A stretch of 64,000 bases of DNA, taken from positions 19,437,046-19,501,045 of the forward strand of contig OZ020255.1 of NCBI GenBank assembly GCA_963971285.1. The letters run 5' to 3'. The notes beneath the pieces are model-generated. The model did no database searches. It saw only the letters and a list, made by a program, of their open reading frames with translations, and had not been told where the DNA came from. A program made the position numbers and the translations under genes. This document shows, piece by piece, positions 1-11,560 of the stretch. Within the stretch, counting starts at the first letter, position 1; each line of letters begins with the position of its first letter. Origin of the DNA: Astropecten irregularis (lineage: Eukaryota; Echinodermata; Asteroidea; Paxillosida; Astropectinidae).

Positions 1-661
1 GCCGGCCTGCCAGAGACACAGGCCAGGTATGTAATAAAGAGAAGTTGCAAGTTTATGGCCGCTCACAACGGGGTTTGTATCGCCCAAACCCTGCCAGGGT
101 TGAACATGGGTAAACAATGCAAGCGAAATGTCTGTCGAGCAAACCGATCGAGTACTCTATGCGAAACTCCCCAGCCTCGTGACCTCTTGCCGTGAGCCGT
201 GGCCGAGGGGCGACCAGTCGCAACGGTTCCCGTCCCACGATTTCCGTATATCCCACACTCATAGCCTTCCCCTACAACAGAAACGTGAAAGGACGTGTTT
301 TGTTTTTATTTCTACAAAGTCACTCCAGTCTATCGTTTTTGTTCTTTTTACAAAGTCACACCAGTTTAGTTTTAAGTCACTCTAATTTGTTTGCACTAAC
401 TCACTCCAAATTTCTTTTTGCAAAGTCACTTCAAGTTATTTTTTTTTACAGAGTCGCTCATTTTGTTTTCGCCAAGGACCTTGAAGTTGAACCAATTTCT
501 GAAACGTATAACTCATCACATTAATCTGTATCACGAGGATAGTTCATGAGTTCAAGGACAAGGCCATTGCACCGTGCCTGAACTAGTTGAAGAAGCTTCT
601 CTTGATCAACAGTATCACCGCACTTGTGGCGACTTACCTTAGTACCCACTTCAAGATGATC
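1..661. other. Non-coding flank with imperfect AAAGTCACTCCA repeats
   Basis: No gene is supported. From about 310 to 470 the word AAAGTCACTCCA recurs about six times, diverged, separated by T-rich spacers of 20-35 bases. It looks like a decayed minisatellite. The rest shows no recognisable structure. Confidence 0.5.
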
Positions 662-800
662 GGGGGTCAATTTCACTGCCCTACGATAGATCGTAACTTG
701 AGTACGAAGGATAACCCGTCGTATCCTATACAAAGGGCTGCAATGCATCAAGTCCTACGGTTGATAGTAAGCTACGATGAGTTTGGTGAAATCCGACCCC
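662..800. mobile_element. Palindromic MITE, family B (GGGGTCGATTTCAC ends)
   Basis: The left end GGGGTCAATTTCAC and the right end GTGAAATCCGACCCC are inverted copies. The interior has the family hallmarks: a Thr-free palindromic core around AACTCGAGTT (here decayed to AACTTGAGTA), GGATAACCC and CCTACG-TTGATAGTAAG. It has no coding capacity. At least seven relatives occur in the window. It is a non-autonomous DNA element by structure; the superfamily is unknown because no consistent target duplication is visible. Confidence 0.75.
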
Positions 801-1404
801 TGGCCCTGGGCCAATTTCACGAAGCACTATAAGATTGACCTTAAAATGCGAATCTTGCTGAGCAAAGTGTGATATCACAATACAAATCACTACGGTTATA
901 TGTTGACAACGCAAAGTTCAGATGAATTTAAGTAGTTTTCTTTTCTTCTAAAATCCACACCGGGCTTCGTTTCACCAAAGGCTAAACGAGATTGATCTTC
1001 AGAATGCATCTCAGTCTTAATTTGCCGGGCAAAGCGTGTTGTATGTACGTCCCACCTCTCAATTACCAGTTGCTATGGTGATATTGACGACTCATCTTGC
1101 AAGTAGAGGAATGGGACAAGATGTTTGAAACTCAGCCCTGCTCAGTGATCGCTGTTGCCTCGGCTAATACATGCGACTAATTCGGATTCCCAAACAGATC
1201 TGCGAGTTGGAATGGCTTTAGATTTTGACGCGTGTGCTCAGAAGAATTGGTGACAATATCGTATACATCATACGTCAAAACAGCGAGCAGCCTTCGTGAT
1301 ATTTCATGCGAGTTCATACAGTTCTTCAAATAAAATCTGGCCCCGTTGTGTATAGAACTGCGAACACATTTTCAAGCGCCAGCGGATAACATATTTCCAT
1401 GCTT
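801..1404. other. Non-coding; possible half of another GGGCCAATTTCAC element
   Basis: Directly after the preceding MITE, GGGCCAATTTCACGAAGC starts at about 807 and resembles the ends of the MITE families here, but I find no matching right end. No gene is seen in the remainder. Confidence 0.35.
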
Positions 1405-1495
1405 GCGCTAGTGGGAATCGCACTTGCGACCCTCTGTCTGCAAGTGCAGCTATGTCACCATCTACAGACCCTTTGGGGTTCGAATCCCACCTCAC
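1405..1495. mobile_element. tRNA-like fragments in head-to-head inverted arrangement
   Basis: A minus-oriented B-box-like segment (GTGGGAATCGCAC, 1411-1423) is followed by a plus-oriented one (GGGGTTCGAATCCCAC, 1474-1489). Their flanks are diverged inverted copies. This is probably a folded-back remnant of a tRNA-derived SINE; it lacks an intact acceptor stem and is not a working tRNA gene. Confidence 0.45.
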
Positions 1496-1877
1496 ATATC
1501 AAGACCACCTATCGAAGACCACCAACCGACCAACCAACAAAATACACAAACAATTAGGCAAAACAAAACACTCCAATTTAGAACATTATTTTGCTCCGAA
1601 ATGTCCAGTTTCAAAATGTGGAATATGAGCTGTAGAATATCATACATGTAGTCTGGTACCGGATGTGTGTGCATAACCGCATTACAATAACAAGAACATT
1701 TTATCGCCCAAAGGAAATCTGAAACTATGTTTAGTTTCTGTATAGATAAAGGGATGTTCGATCCTCTCATAAAGGATATAGGCCTACATATTTTGCTTCC
1801 TGGTACAGGGAGCTTGGCTCCCCCACCCTCCGGCTCTCCATCAAGTACAATGTGTCCATACCTAGCCTGTCATGCCA
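1496..1877. other. Non-coding, nothing recognised
   Basis: Moderately AT-rich sequence without a convincing reading frame, splice-framed exon or repeat that I recognise. Confidence 0.5.
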
Positions 1878-2026
1878 GGGGCCGATTTCACTAACGCTAT
1901 GCGATCATCGTAACGCCCAAATTCATCGCTAAACAGAAAATTGCTACACAAAGTAGCGATCGATTTTTTGTTTAGCGATGGATTTGGGCGTTGCGATGAT
2001 CGCAAAGCGTAAGTGAAATCGGCCCC
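1878..2026. mobile_element. Palindromic MITE, family A (GGGGCCGATTTCAC ends)
   Basis: Long inverted ends: GGGGCCGATTTCACTAACGC at the left and the matching GTGAAATCGGCCCC at the right. The arms continue inward through GCGATCATCG, GCCCAAAT and CATCGCTAAAC, so almost the whole 149 bp is one imperfect hairpin around AAGTAGCGATCG. No coding capacity. It abuts the next element. Confidence 0.8.
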
Positions 2027-2027
2027 A

Positions 2028-2183
2028 GGGGTCGATTTCACCAAATTCATCGTAACTTACAATCAATCGTAGGACGTATGATGCATTGCAGTCATATACG
2101 TATAGGCAAAATAGGCCCCTACGCTGGGTTTTCCTTCGTAACCCGAGTTACGATCCATCGTAGGGCTTCGTGATATCGACCCC
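2028..2183. mobile_element. Palindromic MITE, family B, between two family A copies
   Basis: Starts GGGGTCGATTTCACCAAA and ends CGATATCGACCCC-like (TGATATCGACCCC). Interior AACCCGAGTTACGATC and TCCTTCG-TAAC match other family B copies, in reverse orientation relative to the copy at 662. Only one base separates it from each neighbouring family A element. Confidence 0.8.
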
Positions 2184-2184
2184 T

Positions 2185-2340
2185 GGGGCCGATTTCACTA
2201 ACACTTTGCGATCATCGTAAAGCCCAAATCCATCGCTAAACTGGAATCGGAAAATTGCTACGCAAAGTAGCGATCGATTTTCTGTTTAGCGATGGATTTG
2301 GGCTTTACGATGATCGCAAAGCTTTAGTGAAATCGGTCCC
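2185..2340. mobile_element. Palindromic MITE, family A, second copy
   Basis: Same arms as the 1878 copy (CTAACACTTTGCGATCATCG and its inverse). It ends GTGAAATCGGTCCC. It is slightly diverged, so it is an independent insertion or an old duplication rather than a very recent tandem copy. Confidence 0.8.
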
Positions 2341-4405
2341 TGGTTCGTAGTCCGGATGAGCTGATGATGTGTGGTTTAATATGATAATTAGAATGATAGA
2401 CGTATGCATCGAGTCAAGTATGTGTATACCTCATGCATACATGTAACGTGGCGTGTGGCACGTGGGGATTCTACTTCACGCTGAAGTGCGCATTTTAAAG
2501 CAACCTGGTATTTCATTTCACATCACACACACACACCCTAATCACACACCGTGGGTAGTTCTCGGGGCAATTTTTCTGGATGACAGGCCTAGCTGAGAGG
2601 ACCCGGCCGGCGTTATGAGCGGAAGCTAATTTTCGTGAAATTATGTCAACTTGCACGAGTAGAAAATGACACAAAGTCAGAATTTTCTTTTTAGATATCA
2701 GCACCACGGGTATAAAGCGTTATGCAAACAAACGAGCTTCGTTATCGGTATCCAACACTTGGGTTACTATCGTTCTCTGTTTGTTGACATCTGAGACTAT
2801 TGTGTTTTCAAGTTCAAGTGGACAAAAATATGATAACCTATGAAGGTCCTCTTCCCCTTTAAAAATGCCTTTAAACCCTGAATCATCAGTTTGATGTAGG
2901 TCTATTACTAAATAGGCCTACTCACCAACACGAATACTGCATTTCAAGGCCAGTAAAAGGCCAACTTACACATGACTGCACATCCATTATCCCTAATTCA
3001 CTTCATCATACATGACAATGACTTCAAATTCTCCAAATCAACTTATCCTCATAATATGAACCACGTCACTTTTTATGTTTGTCCCTAGTTGGTAAAGAAA
3101 AACCAACCTGCTATGCCGTTTGAAGTTATTGAAGTGGTTGTCTGTGGTTGTACTATGATAACATAATTTTACTCCCGTTTTAACTTTTACGGAGATGCTG
3201 CACTTTTCAGGTTTTAGCCTTAATTCGGGGTTTTTTTTTCAGAAATTTGACAAATACATAGAAGGCCTACTTGGTATACAGGTTTTTCTGGGTCGGGTAA
3301 AGGTGTTTCAGTTTTTTTCATGACATTGTGGTGGCATCTCTGCTTATCCCCAAAGGGGAAATGCCGGGAACATTCTTTTTATAAAAAGGAACTGGGAAAA
3401 ACCAAGAAGTAAATCATTTCATTTCTTCCGTTTGTTGCACGAAAATAGCACAGAAATGGAGGATCCGGGTCAGTGATTACTGAAGTCAATGCTACGTCCA
3501 CCAAGTGCATTATTTGGATGGGATACCATCCAACGCATACACTATAATAGAAATGACCTCATTATTGCTCTGCCTTATTGTTTCAGCACAAGGAATTAGT
3601 TTCTCTATACATGCTCGCACGAATGATACTTTCGCTCAGAGCAATTTGCATAAACAAATAAAATCCACATCCTTAAATTAATCATGCTCGCCCGATTTAA
3701 TGACAACATGCGCGGTTTTCAGGACCGAAAACACATTACAAAATATCAACATTCGGTTTCGAATGATGAGATTTGTAAACTTCATACTTGAACCAATAAA
3801 ATTCACGAAATATTCCCCTATGAAACGGCACCGTTTTCGACAAAATGCTGCTCTAATCGTCGCTTTCGTTAAAACGTGAACAAACAAGTTTAATGAGGTT
3901 TTTCAAGGGGTAGGGCCTATGATTATATAGCTTTGTGCAGGTGTGCATTTTAACCGGAATGGAAGCTCCCTTCATTCCTGGAACAGAAAATATAATTTAG
4001 TAGATAAAACGAGACACCAACTTCACCAATGATAAACAATATACCTTAAAGATAAAAGCTCAATCTTTTCATATTTCCAAGCTATTATTGCACGTGGACT
4101 GACGATAGCATTCTGTATCAGCATCGAAACTAAAGCCTTGCTTTAAGTGCTGTACTTAAAGGTCGTTAAACCGTTTTGTTTATACTGTGCATGCAGGCTG
4201 GACACATAACCTGTATTCATTTCCGATAGCAATAATCATATCTTAAAATCGCCTGATGCTTCCATTGAGGAATAACGTAAATCATTACTGCACAATCCCT
4301 TTTACCCGCAAGCCGCCCATAATGACAGCGTGGGCGAAATAAAAAAAAGCCGAGATATTGTATATTTCCTGCGGGCACACAACGTCTGGACGATCTGCGA
4401 AATCA
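2341..4405. other. Non-coding, AT-rich; one dispersed repeat inside
   Basis: No exon is supported. A short CA tract lies at 2520-2536. Bases 3204-3350 are a dispersed repeat shared with 22435-22627 (listed separately). Otherwise I see nothing recognisable. Confidence 0.5.
3204..3350 (+). repeat. Dispersed repeat shared with 22435-22627
   Basis: Shared words in the same order are TTTTAGCCT-AATTC, AGAAATTTGACAAATA, GGTAAAGGTGTTTCAG and TGGCATCTCTG. The two copies differ by small indels. Both precede ordinary AT-rich DNA. I do not recognise the class. Confidence 0.55.
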
Positions 4406-4537
4406 GGGGTCGATTTCACGAAAACCCTACGATTGATCGTAACTCGAGTTACGAAGGATACCCCCATCGTATCCTACATAGGGCTACATGCAGCATAATT
4501 CATTGTAAGTTACGATGAGTTTGGTGAAATCGACCCC
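4406..4537. mobile_element. Palindromic MITE, family B
   Basis: Ends GGGGTCGATTTCACGAAA and GGTGAAATCGACCCC. The core AACTCGAGTTACGAAGGAT is intact. It is immediately followed by the first 140-bp tandem unit. Confidence 0.8.
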
Positions 4538-5098
4538 TGGACCTATTGTAATCCTGGTGATAGCTCGTGTGAAAGCTCCTTTAATTGACTGTTAGAATCA
4601 AATTAATCCAAAAGTGACATAATTTGACTCCCATTTTGTAACGTTCATCGAGGCCATTGCCGTTGAATACATAGGCCGGGGTGGATTTCACCAAACTCAT
4701 CGTAACTTATTATCAATCCTAGGACATAATGATGCATAAATCCCTACATAGGATACGATGGGTTATCCTTCGTAACTCGAGTTACGATCGATCGTAGTGC
4801 TTCGTGAAATCGACCCCTGGACCCATTGTAATCCTGGTGATAGCTCGTGTGAAAGCTCCTTTAATTGACCGTTAGAATCAAATTAATCCCAAAGTGGCCT
4901 AATCTGGCTCCCATTTTGTAACGTTCATCGACGCCATTGCCGTTTAATACATAGTATGGACCTATTGTAATCCTGGTGATAGCTCGTGTGAAAGCTCCTT
5001 TATTTGACTGTTATAGAATCATATTAACTCCACTATACGTGACCTAATTTGACTCCCATTTTGTAATGTTCAGCGACGCCATTCTATTAAATAAAAAC
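4538..5098 (+). repeat. Three 140-bp tandem units, two of them split by a MITE
   Basis: Units at 4538-4677, 4818-4956 and 4957-5098 each start TGGACC(T/C)ATTGTAATCC and run through GGTGATAGCTCGTGTGAAAG to CCATT-CCGTT-AATACATA. Units one and two are separated by an inverted family B MITE; units two and three abut directly. The unit itself is not recognised and has no reading frame. Confidence 0.8.
4678..4817. mobile_element. Palindromic MITE, family B, inverted relative to 4406
   Basis: Starts GGGGTGGATTTCACC and ends GTGAAATCGACCCC, with core AACTCGAGTTACGATCGATC. It lies precisely at a tandem-unit junction, in the opposite orientation to the copy at 4406. Confidence 0.8.
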
Positions 5099-5778
5099 CT
5101 TCAAAAGAGTCCTATATAGAATATATGAATATAATATCCATTATTCACCCCGACCTTGCGATAAAATAAAGGCTTATTGTGTTCGTTTTCTTGCCTGACT
5201 AAAATGAAACAATTTCTCGGTGGATTTCACGGCCCGTGTCCCCTTTTGTGGCGTCAATTTGATTTTAACTCATCGCCTCGGCCTCCAGACTACAAGGCCA
5301 ATTCTAAGCATCTCCCTGGGACCGATGTGATGACGCGGAGGGAGATTCCTTTTCAACCAGACGTTCTCATATCAGTCCAAAAAGGAGAAATGATTGTGTC
5401 TGGTTTCAGAACGGTTCATTGTTGCCCCGTAGGCAGGGTTCGAGGCGGCTGGAGCGTCGAGCGTTGAGCCCTCCCTCCCCCACGACAATAGGACGCAGTT
5501 TCGCTGCGTGCACGGACACACCGCACCCACGGCCACTCAAGGCTTTGATGCCCATACCCAAGAACGCCGTGTTGTACACGGGCCCCGTAAACGGTGCGTG
5601 AAGCATACACGCATTTTTACCCGTGACACACTTATTAGCGCTCAATTTTTTTCCTCACTCTTCATTTAAGCATCGTGCATTATGATTTTGTTTTCATCCG
5701 CGATACATAGGCCTATGGCTGTGTTAAACATGATTTAACATAGGTCTTAAAGGTAAACACATCCAATGGAAAGCCTGT
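5099..5778. other. Non-coding with a GC-rich patch at 5400-5610
   Basis: The patch at 5400-5610 is clearly richer in GC and CpG than its surroundings and is open on both strands for 60-96 codons, but nothing resembles a known protein. It could be a small regulatory island. The remainder is AT-rich and unremarkable. Confidence 0.35.
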
Positions 5779-6055
5779 GGGGTGATGTGGCCTAGTGGTC
5801 TGGCGTGTTGTACCCAAGGTCTTGTGGTCAGTGGGTTCGAATCCAGCCATGGACTAGTGGTGCTTGCGTCCGTGAGCAAGACGCTTTGTCACGTATTGCT
5901 CCTCTTCACCCAGGTGTATGGGTACTTGTGAGGTACTTGAGAGATGGCTTTGTGATGTGTTTGATTAGTCCCTGTGGTATAGCTGGGGCTGTATACTCCC
6001 CAGGGAATTGAGATGTTTCAGGAATGTAAATTATGACCCTATGACCAGGGATAAT
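5779..6055 (+). mobile_element. tRNA-derived SINE, family III
   Basis: The head has an A-box-like TGGCCTAGTGGTCTGG and B-box GGGTTCGAATCC. The body carries GAGCAAGACGCTTTGTCACG and CTTCACCCAGGTGTATGGGTAC, a conserved central segment known in several marine-invertebrate SINEs. The tail ends in an imperfect AATAATA run. A second, heavily interrupted minus copy is in intron 5 of the Polycomb gene (47010-47855). Confidence 0.75.
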
Positions 6056-6967
6056 AATAGATTTGTCATGCGCAGTAGAATATATTAATATAGTAGCTGG
6101 GTAATAGGATGTCCAATATTACTAGAATGTTCTTGTCATTAATAACCTTCGATAAAGATCGAAACATGTCAGGCCCTCCTAACTCCTCCAAGTATATACT
6201 AATAAACAGGACAGTATTACGTGTAGGCCTATATAAGAACTACAATGTGAAGATAAGGTGTCCTTCCCCATATTTACACACGTACCTACAATACATACAA
6301 TGAAACATTGTCAGTGTAATCTTTCCTTTATCAATTCCACACAGTTGAAATTGGTTTCAACATTTGACGACGGTAATATTTATAGCCATAGGCATGCAAT
6401 GATGATGTTTTGTTCTTCAAATTGATGTGGCCTTATATGACTTCCAACGTCTTCTCGAAGTACCCGTCGCTATAGTATATAACATCGAGGAAATAACACG
6501 TGTAAGTAAAATAAAACACAGACCAAAATCCCTCCCCTTTATTATTATTATTTTTTTACCGATCTCCCTCGAATCAAGCGTCCATCAAAATCAAATTATT
6601 TGTAAATTTGTTTCCCCCGATGGAAAAAACAAATGTCAGACTATATTGGCGTGACGTCATACAAGGATCTTTGTGTGTTCATCGATGTCTTCCAGCCCAC
6701 GTGTCTTCCTGTATTATTTATTGCTTGGGTGGACATCCACTCCACAGGCTTCATATCCAAGACGCGTATCGCCTCCTCTTCGATTTCAGTCTTGGGATTG
6801 CATTCTGATTCATCTTCAAGATATTCTCACACACTTATTATATTTTTTTGCTATAACAAAAATCGAAAGAACCTGGCTCCTCTCCGATAAGTTTTGAAAG
6901 TCTGTTGAATCTTCTCCGTTTGTCCTCTTCTGTGTTCTTGTCTCTGTCCATTGTTCTTGCCCATTGT
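6056..6967. other. Non-coding; fragment of family F near 6143-6190
   Basis: The words AAAGATCGAAACATGTCAGGCC and CTCCTAACTCC-CCAAG at 6154-6190 match one arm of the hairpin element at 46529. No gene is seen in the rest. Confidence 0.4.
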
Positions 6968-7078
6968 CTAAAACTGTATCTTCTTCTCATCATCTTTCCA
7001 TCATCAGGCTTGTGAGCTACAGTGCGTAGGGCGCTTTTGAGGAATCCTTGGTGTCATTACCAGAAATAAATAATAATT
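6968..7078 (+). mobile_element. SINE family II, 3' fragment
   Basis: Matches only the 3' part of the copies at 11291 and 18703: CTAAAACTGTATCTTCTTCT, CATCATCTTTCCAT, GGCGCTTTTGAGGAATCC and CCAGAAATAAATAATAAT. The tRNA head is absent, as in a 5'-truncated insertion. Confidence 0.65.
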
Positions 7079-9909
7079 GTTTTAGGCTGTCTCCTACAAG
7101 CTCTGCTTATTACGACGGCCTCATACTTCCACTTTCTCAATGTTCACATAGGTTATTGTATTTATCCCTAATCTAATCGTTTATGCTTTCTTTGCTATAC
7201 AAACTATTTCCAACATTATTTTTTTGATTTTCCAATAACTATGTGATTCGCTGTGCCATGTTACCTTTCATTGAGAAGTATGAAATAAATGTTTATCTGA
7301 ATTGGAAAAAAAGGTACCAGATTTGATAATTTGTGATAGGTTAAATCATGAAATTGTTAGATTTTATCATCCCAAACATTATAAATTCAAAAATTCTATA
7401 AAACAAATTAAATCGAAACGAAATTTGTCTATTATACGTCAAGCTTAAAGCTCCTTTTAAAAGGAAAATGTATTCCTTTTATGAGTCGATGGTCGAATGC
7501 GAGATGAAGGAAGATGTTTGTCTCCCATTTTACGTCCTTGTTTTTCTATTAGCCTGACGCCAATCTGTTGCCATAGAAACATATCTCTTGACGGCGGTGG
7601 TTTTACATACAGTGCTATTTTTAAAAGCCGAAGACAAATATTTTTGCGCCGCGTGTTTGGAAAAGGAAACGACTCATTGCTTAGCCAGAGCATATAACTA
7701 ACTCATTGTCGCGATGGAAGATCGCGGCTGCCAGAGAATAAGAAGAATTACTATTATAGTAATGAAATTGTTACTATACTGCAGTCGGGGGGGGGGGGGG
7801 GGGCAAGTCAATCCCTTGAAGCAAAACGGTTGCGGTTTTATTAGCGCATTATTTGTATCAAGAGAAACTGTATATAAAATGAGCCACGCAGCCAAGGTCT
7901 CATGGCTATTTTACTTGCTATTATCTACCAATGGCATAGGTTTGTTGTTCATTTAAGCGTTTAATGAGCTGCATTCTTGTGAAGGACTCGGTGGTTTTAC
8001 TCCGTCGAGAAACCCCGTGGAGTTCATCATCGTATTTTATTTTTCTTTAGCGCTAAATCGAATCTATAAAAACCCCAGCATCACGAGCTGCCGCGTGTTA
8101 AGACGGAACGATACAGCGCCTGGACAGGGCAGTAATTGGAAAGGAATCGAGATGCACGCAGTCTCGCTTAGTTCATTGTCAGTGTTGGGTGCCGTGGGGA
8201 TTAAAATGATCCTCTGTAGTGGCCCATAGCCTTCAGACGCCACGGTCATGGCGGTGTGTGCGGCTGGAACCAGGCTGGTCTGCGTGTACCAGACTTTATA
8301 TGAGAGGGGAGGGGTGGGAAGGTGTCCTTGTATATGGTGAGGTTGGGTTTGGACGGATCGGCAAGACTCATTGATTCGCTTCTGGGTCAGCAGCAGCAAC
8401 AGCAGACGGGTATTGGAGCTCTTTCCATCAGGGTTATAGGCCTATTGGCCTACATTGCAAACCAGCTGTTTGTTCTACTACACCCGCGCATCTCTATTCC
8501 CTTGGCTCATTGCCCATTTATAAAAACCATGAACGTTGCTCTGCCTCCATGCTCTGAACGTCTTGCAGTCAGTCCGATTGAAACCTGACCAATTAAGAAC
8601 AGGGGCGTGGTCGACACGCCCTCCTAGATTAGAATGTCAGACTTTGTATAAATAAGTCTTTTGTGACCCCGCCCTAATGCCCAAATTGAAGAGGCTTACA
8701 ACCTTTGCTGTTAAAAATCAATTTTGAAAATGATTCATGGGAAATGCAAGGTGAACATATAGGCCGGTGCTCTGAGGTGATTAAAACTGTTGTATCCAGA
8801 GATTGTATAACGGAAATATAAAATTTGTTGAGAGCCGTAGTTTGTAAAACAAAGGGAAATGGATGAATACTCTTTCAGATCAAATTAAATTCAAAAATGA
8901 AGGACCATGTCATAGTAAGAATTAGACAAAACTGTTTATAGTCGTCATTGAATCATTATTCCACCCCATCATCTGCTCTTTTTTATAATGGTAATGACAT
9001 TATTGGTTAACCAATTCAATATGTCATTCCTGGTGCCATTATTCATGCAAAACCATAAAGTATGAACGAATGGATATGAAATTTCGTGTAGACTGAAACG
9101 CCTTTAGTGACACTAAATTGTAATCGAGAATTAACTGTATAATAATTATACGAACAGCTTTATCGGGCCGAAAGGAATGTCCTGTAATTTATGAATGAAA
9201 AACCAGTCTGGGTATCTTACACTTTACAGTCAGATTAAAAACAATCAGTCTACTCCCCATGACGGAACCAGTAACTTTCCATATTATCCAAGGATTTGAT
9301 CGATAAAGGTAGAATGCTGACCTATAAGACCACTCTCTACAACAAGGCAGGTATTTTCCCATAATGAGTAGTAGGCCTATTGTGCAAAAATATTGTAATA
9401 TGCTGACGTGTATTAATCATATTGCGAACAATTGCCAGGTTCAGAATGCAATTATCCTGTATACCGGCGAACATGAAACACGATCACGGTGCGCTATACG
9501 GTGCAGTGTTGGTCATATCAAGTGGGCTGGATCCTCGCCGATCAGTGGACATTTTCGAAAGAAAATAGTTCTTCCAAACTGCATTAGTTCCCTTTTTTTA
9601 TCGAAAATTTGCTGCACGAAACCGATGCATTTATAACGCAGACTGCTTTTAGGCAAGATTTATGGTCAGACTTGCAATAAAATCTCAAATCGATATTATA
9701 AAGACCAGTTTAATATATTTCACAATTATAGGCCTATAATGACTTTATATGAATTATTTATCGATTGAGCAAAGGTTGGCCATCATGGTTCTAATGCATT
9801 TATTTCTGTTTTAAGCAGTTCGTTTTGCATTTGCGTATAGGATGTTGTTGCACCTCAAATCCTGATGTCATCACTCCCATTTTCATCTGTCTTCCTCTTG
9901 CTCTTGCTC
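7079..9909. other. Non-coding stretch; G17 tract
   Basis: No exon with supporting homology is visible. A run of 17 G lies at 7787-7803. The patch 8050-8420 is less AT-rich and has short open frames on both strands that match nothing I know. The rest is AT-rich. Confidence 0.45.
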
Positions 9910-9913
9910 TTAA

Positions 9914-10249
9914 AGGTATAGTATCATACTTTGGTAGGAAACCAAAACAGAAATCTTCACAGATTCACCTACTAACAGGGTATACAGAATGGTGCTGGTA
10001 GAAACATGCCGTTAAAATCTGTCCGCCTGAAATGCTATCCAGAAATTAGTAAAAGCAACGACCGAAAATAATGTTTGATCTTTAAAAGATAAAAAATAAT
10101 AGTGAAAAGATTAAGAAAGTTCCGCGGAGGCTTCTCACTGTTTTCTCAAAACGTGGGCACCGTATGGGACGGGGAATTTCACAGATGACTTTCAATCTTC
10201 CTTGATATTTTTGTATGAAATGAAAATGTATGAAAACATGAAGTTACCT
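9914..10249. mobile_element. TTAA-flanked MITE, family T (piggyBac-like)
   Basis: TTAA at 9910-9913 and 10250-10253 flank AGGTATAGTATCATACTTTGG at the left and ACCT at the right. The interior matches the family: CAGAAAT-TTCACAGATT, GCCGTTAAAATCTGTCCGCC, TTTGATCTTTAAAAGATAA and GTGGGCACCGTATGGGAC. TTAA target duplication is diagnostic of the piggyBac superfamily; the right end is decayed. It has no transposase. Confidence 0.75.
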
Positions 10250-10253
10250 TTAA

Positions 10254-11290
10254 TCTTTTCATAATTATGTTTGGGAGTGGTTCACCATCAGTGCCGCTAA
10301 GGACATGCCCAGCACAGCTTAACTTTCTTTGCTCAAGAGCAGACATCAATGATCTTCAGTATACAGTTTCAGCTTTCTTCAGAACTCCGTTATTGCTTAA
10401 TACTTAACATATAAAACATCACTTTCACTAAATAAGATGATCGTGCCATTGGCCTATAGCATTACCAATGCTAATGGATTCCAATCAGTCTTTTTAAAAC
10501 TGCAATTAATGTAATAATTATTTGCTTCCCAGAATAAAATGAAGCATGCAAATGGCCTTGCAAACATACGGAATTTAACGAGTTCCGACTCAGACTGTTC
10601 TCATGTTTCAAATTCATTCCAGTAAATTGCACGAAACATGCATGGTATAGCTTTGGAACCTGAAACCGGGACATCCGAAAATTGACTTCGTGTTTTAGTC
10701 AGATAAACAAAATTATAAAATAATAGGCACTAATAATGACCAAAAAAAGCAAACTTGCCTACTTAATGGCTGCAGAATTACTGATACTAGAATATATGAA
10801 AAGTTTGACACCATGAATATTAATTTTAAGATCTCCACCATCAGTGTGCTAAGCATAAATTGCTGCTTTTGTCGTTCCGTAAAATTTGGTCCCTTTTTCA
10901 GGGAAAGTTCGACTTTGCTCTCCTATTAAAGCATCAAAAAGTGCCGGTGCAAGTTAGTGGTTGTATATTTTGTAGGCCTATAAATCTCCGATGAGATTAC
11001 ACAATATTATTATAGACCAATTCTTGTCAACCATAGCAAGTTGTAGCTTTATGGGTCAACTCACCGTGCTAAACATGAAACTATTATGCACTGTCGAGTC
11101 TTGTTATTAACGGAACTGCAGACACTAAAAGCAACATGTTCAGGATTCCTTCTCAACTGTACAAAAACATGAGCAGTCTGCCAAAGCTTTACAAAAATGA
11201 GCTTTTCCAAAGTCTTCAGTGGGTGCTTGAGAGCAGTGCTACCGCATAAAATCAACCATCCCGGCCCGTACCTTGATCAATATCAAGTCA
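10254..11290. other. Non-coding, AT-rich, nothing recognised
   Basis: Only short chance reading frames; no repeat that I recognise. Confidence 0.5.
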
Positions 11291-11560
11291 GGTTTGGCGT
11301 AGCGGTTCTTTCCTCGCCTTTCATCTCTGCGGACCGGGTTCAAGTCCGGCTCGGTCCACAAGTGGATTGGGTTTTCAGTCCCTACATGTACCTGATTCCG
11401 TGGGTTTTTACCCAGAATAATACGTGGTTTTCCTCCCACCTCTAAAACTATCTTCTTCTCATCATCTTTCCATAAAGGGTTTCATCAGGCTTTCGAGCTA
11501 CAGTGCCTAGGGCGCTTTTGAGGAGTCCTTGCATGGTTTCATTACCAGAAATAAACAATA
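11291..11560 (+). mobile_element. tRNA-derived SINE, family II
   Basis: The head contains TTGGCGTAGCGGTTCTTTCC and the B-box-like GGGTTCAAGTCCGGCTCGG. It is followed by CCACAAGTGGATTGGG, CCTCCCACCTCTAAAAC and the same 3' body as the 18703 copy (GGCGCTTTTGAGGAGTCC). It ends in an ATAAACAATA tail. Confidence 0.75.
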
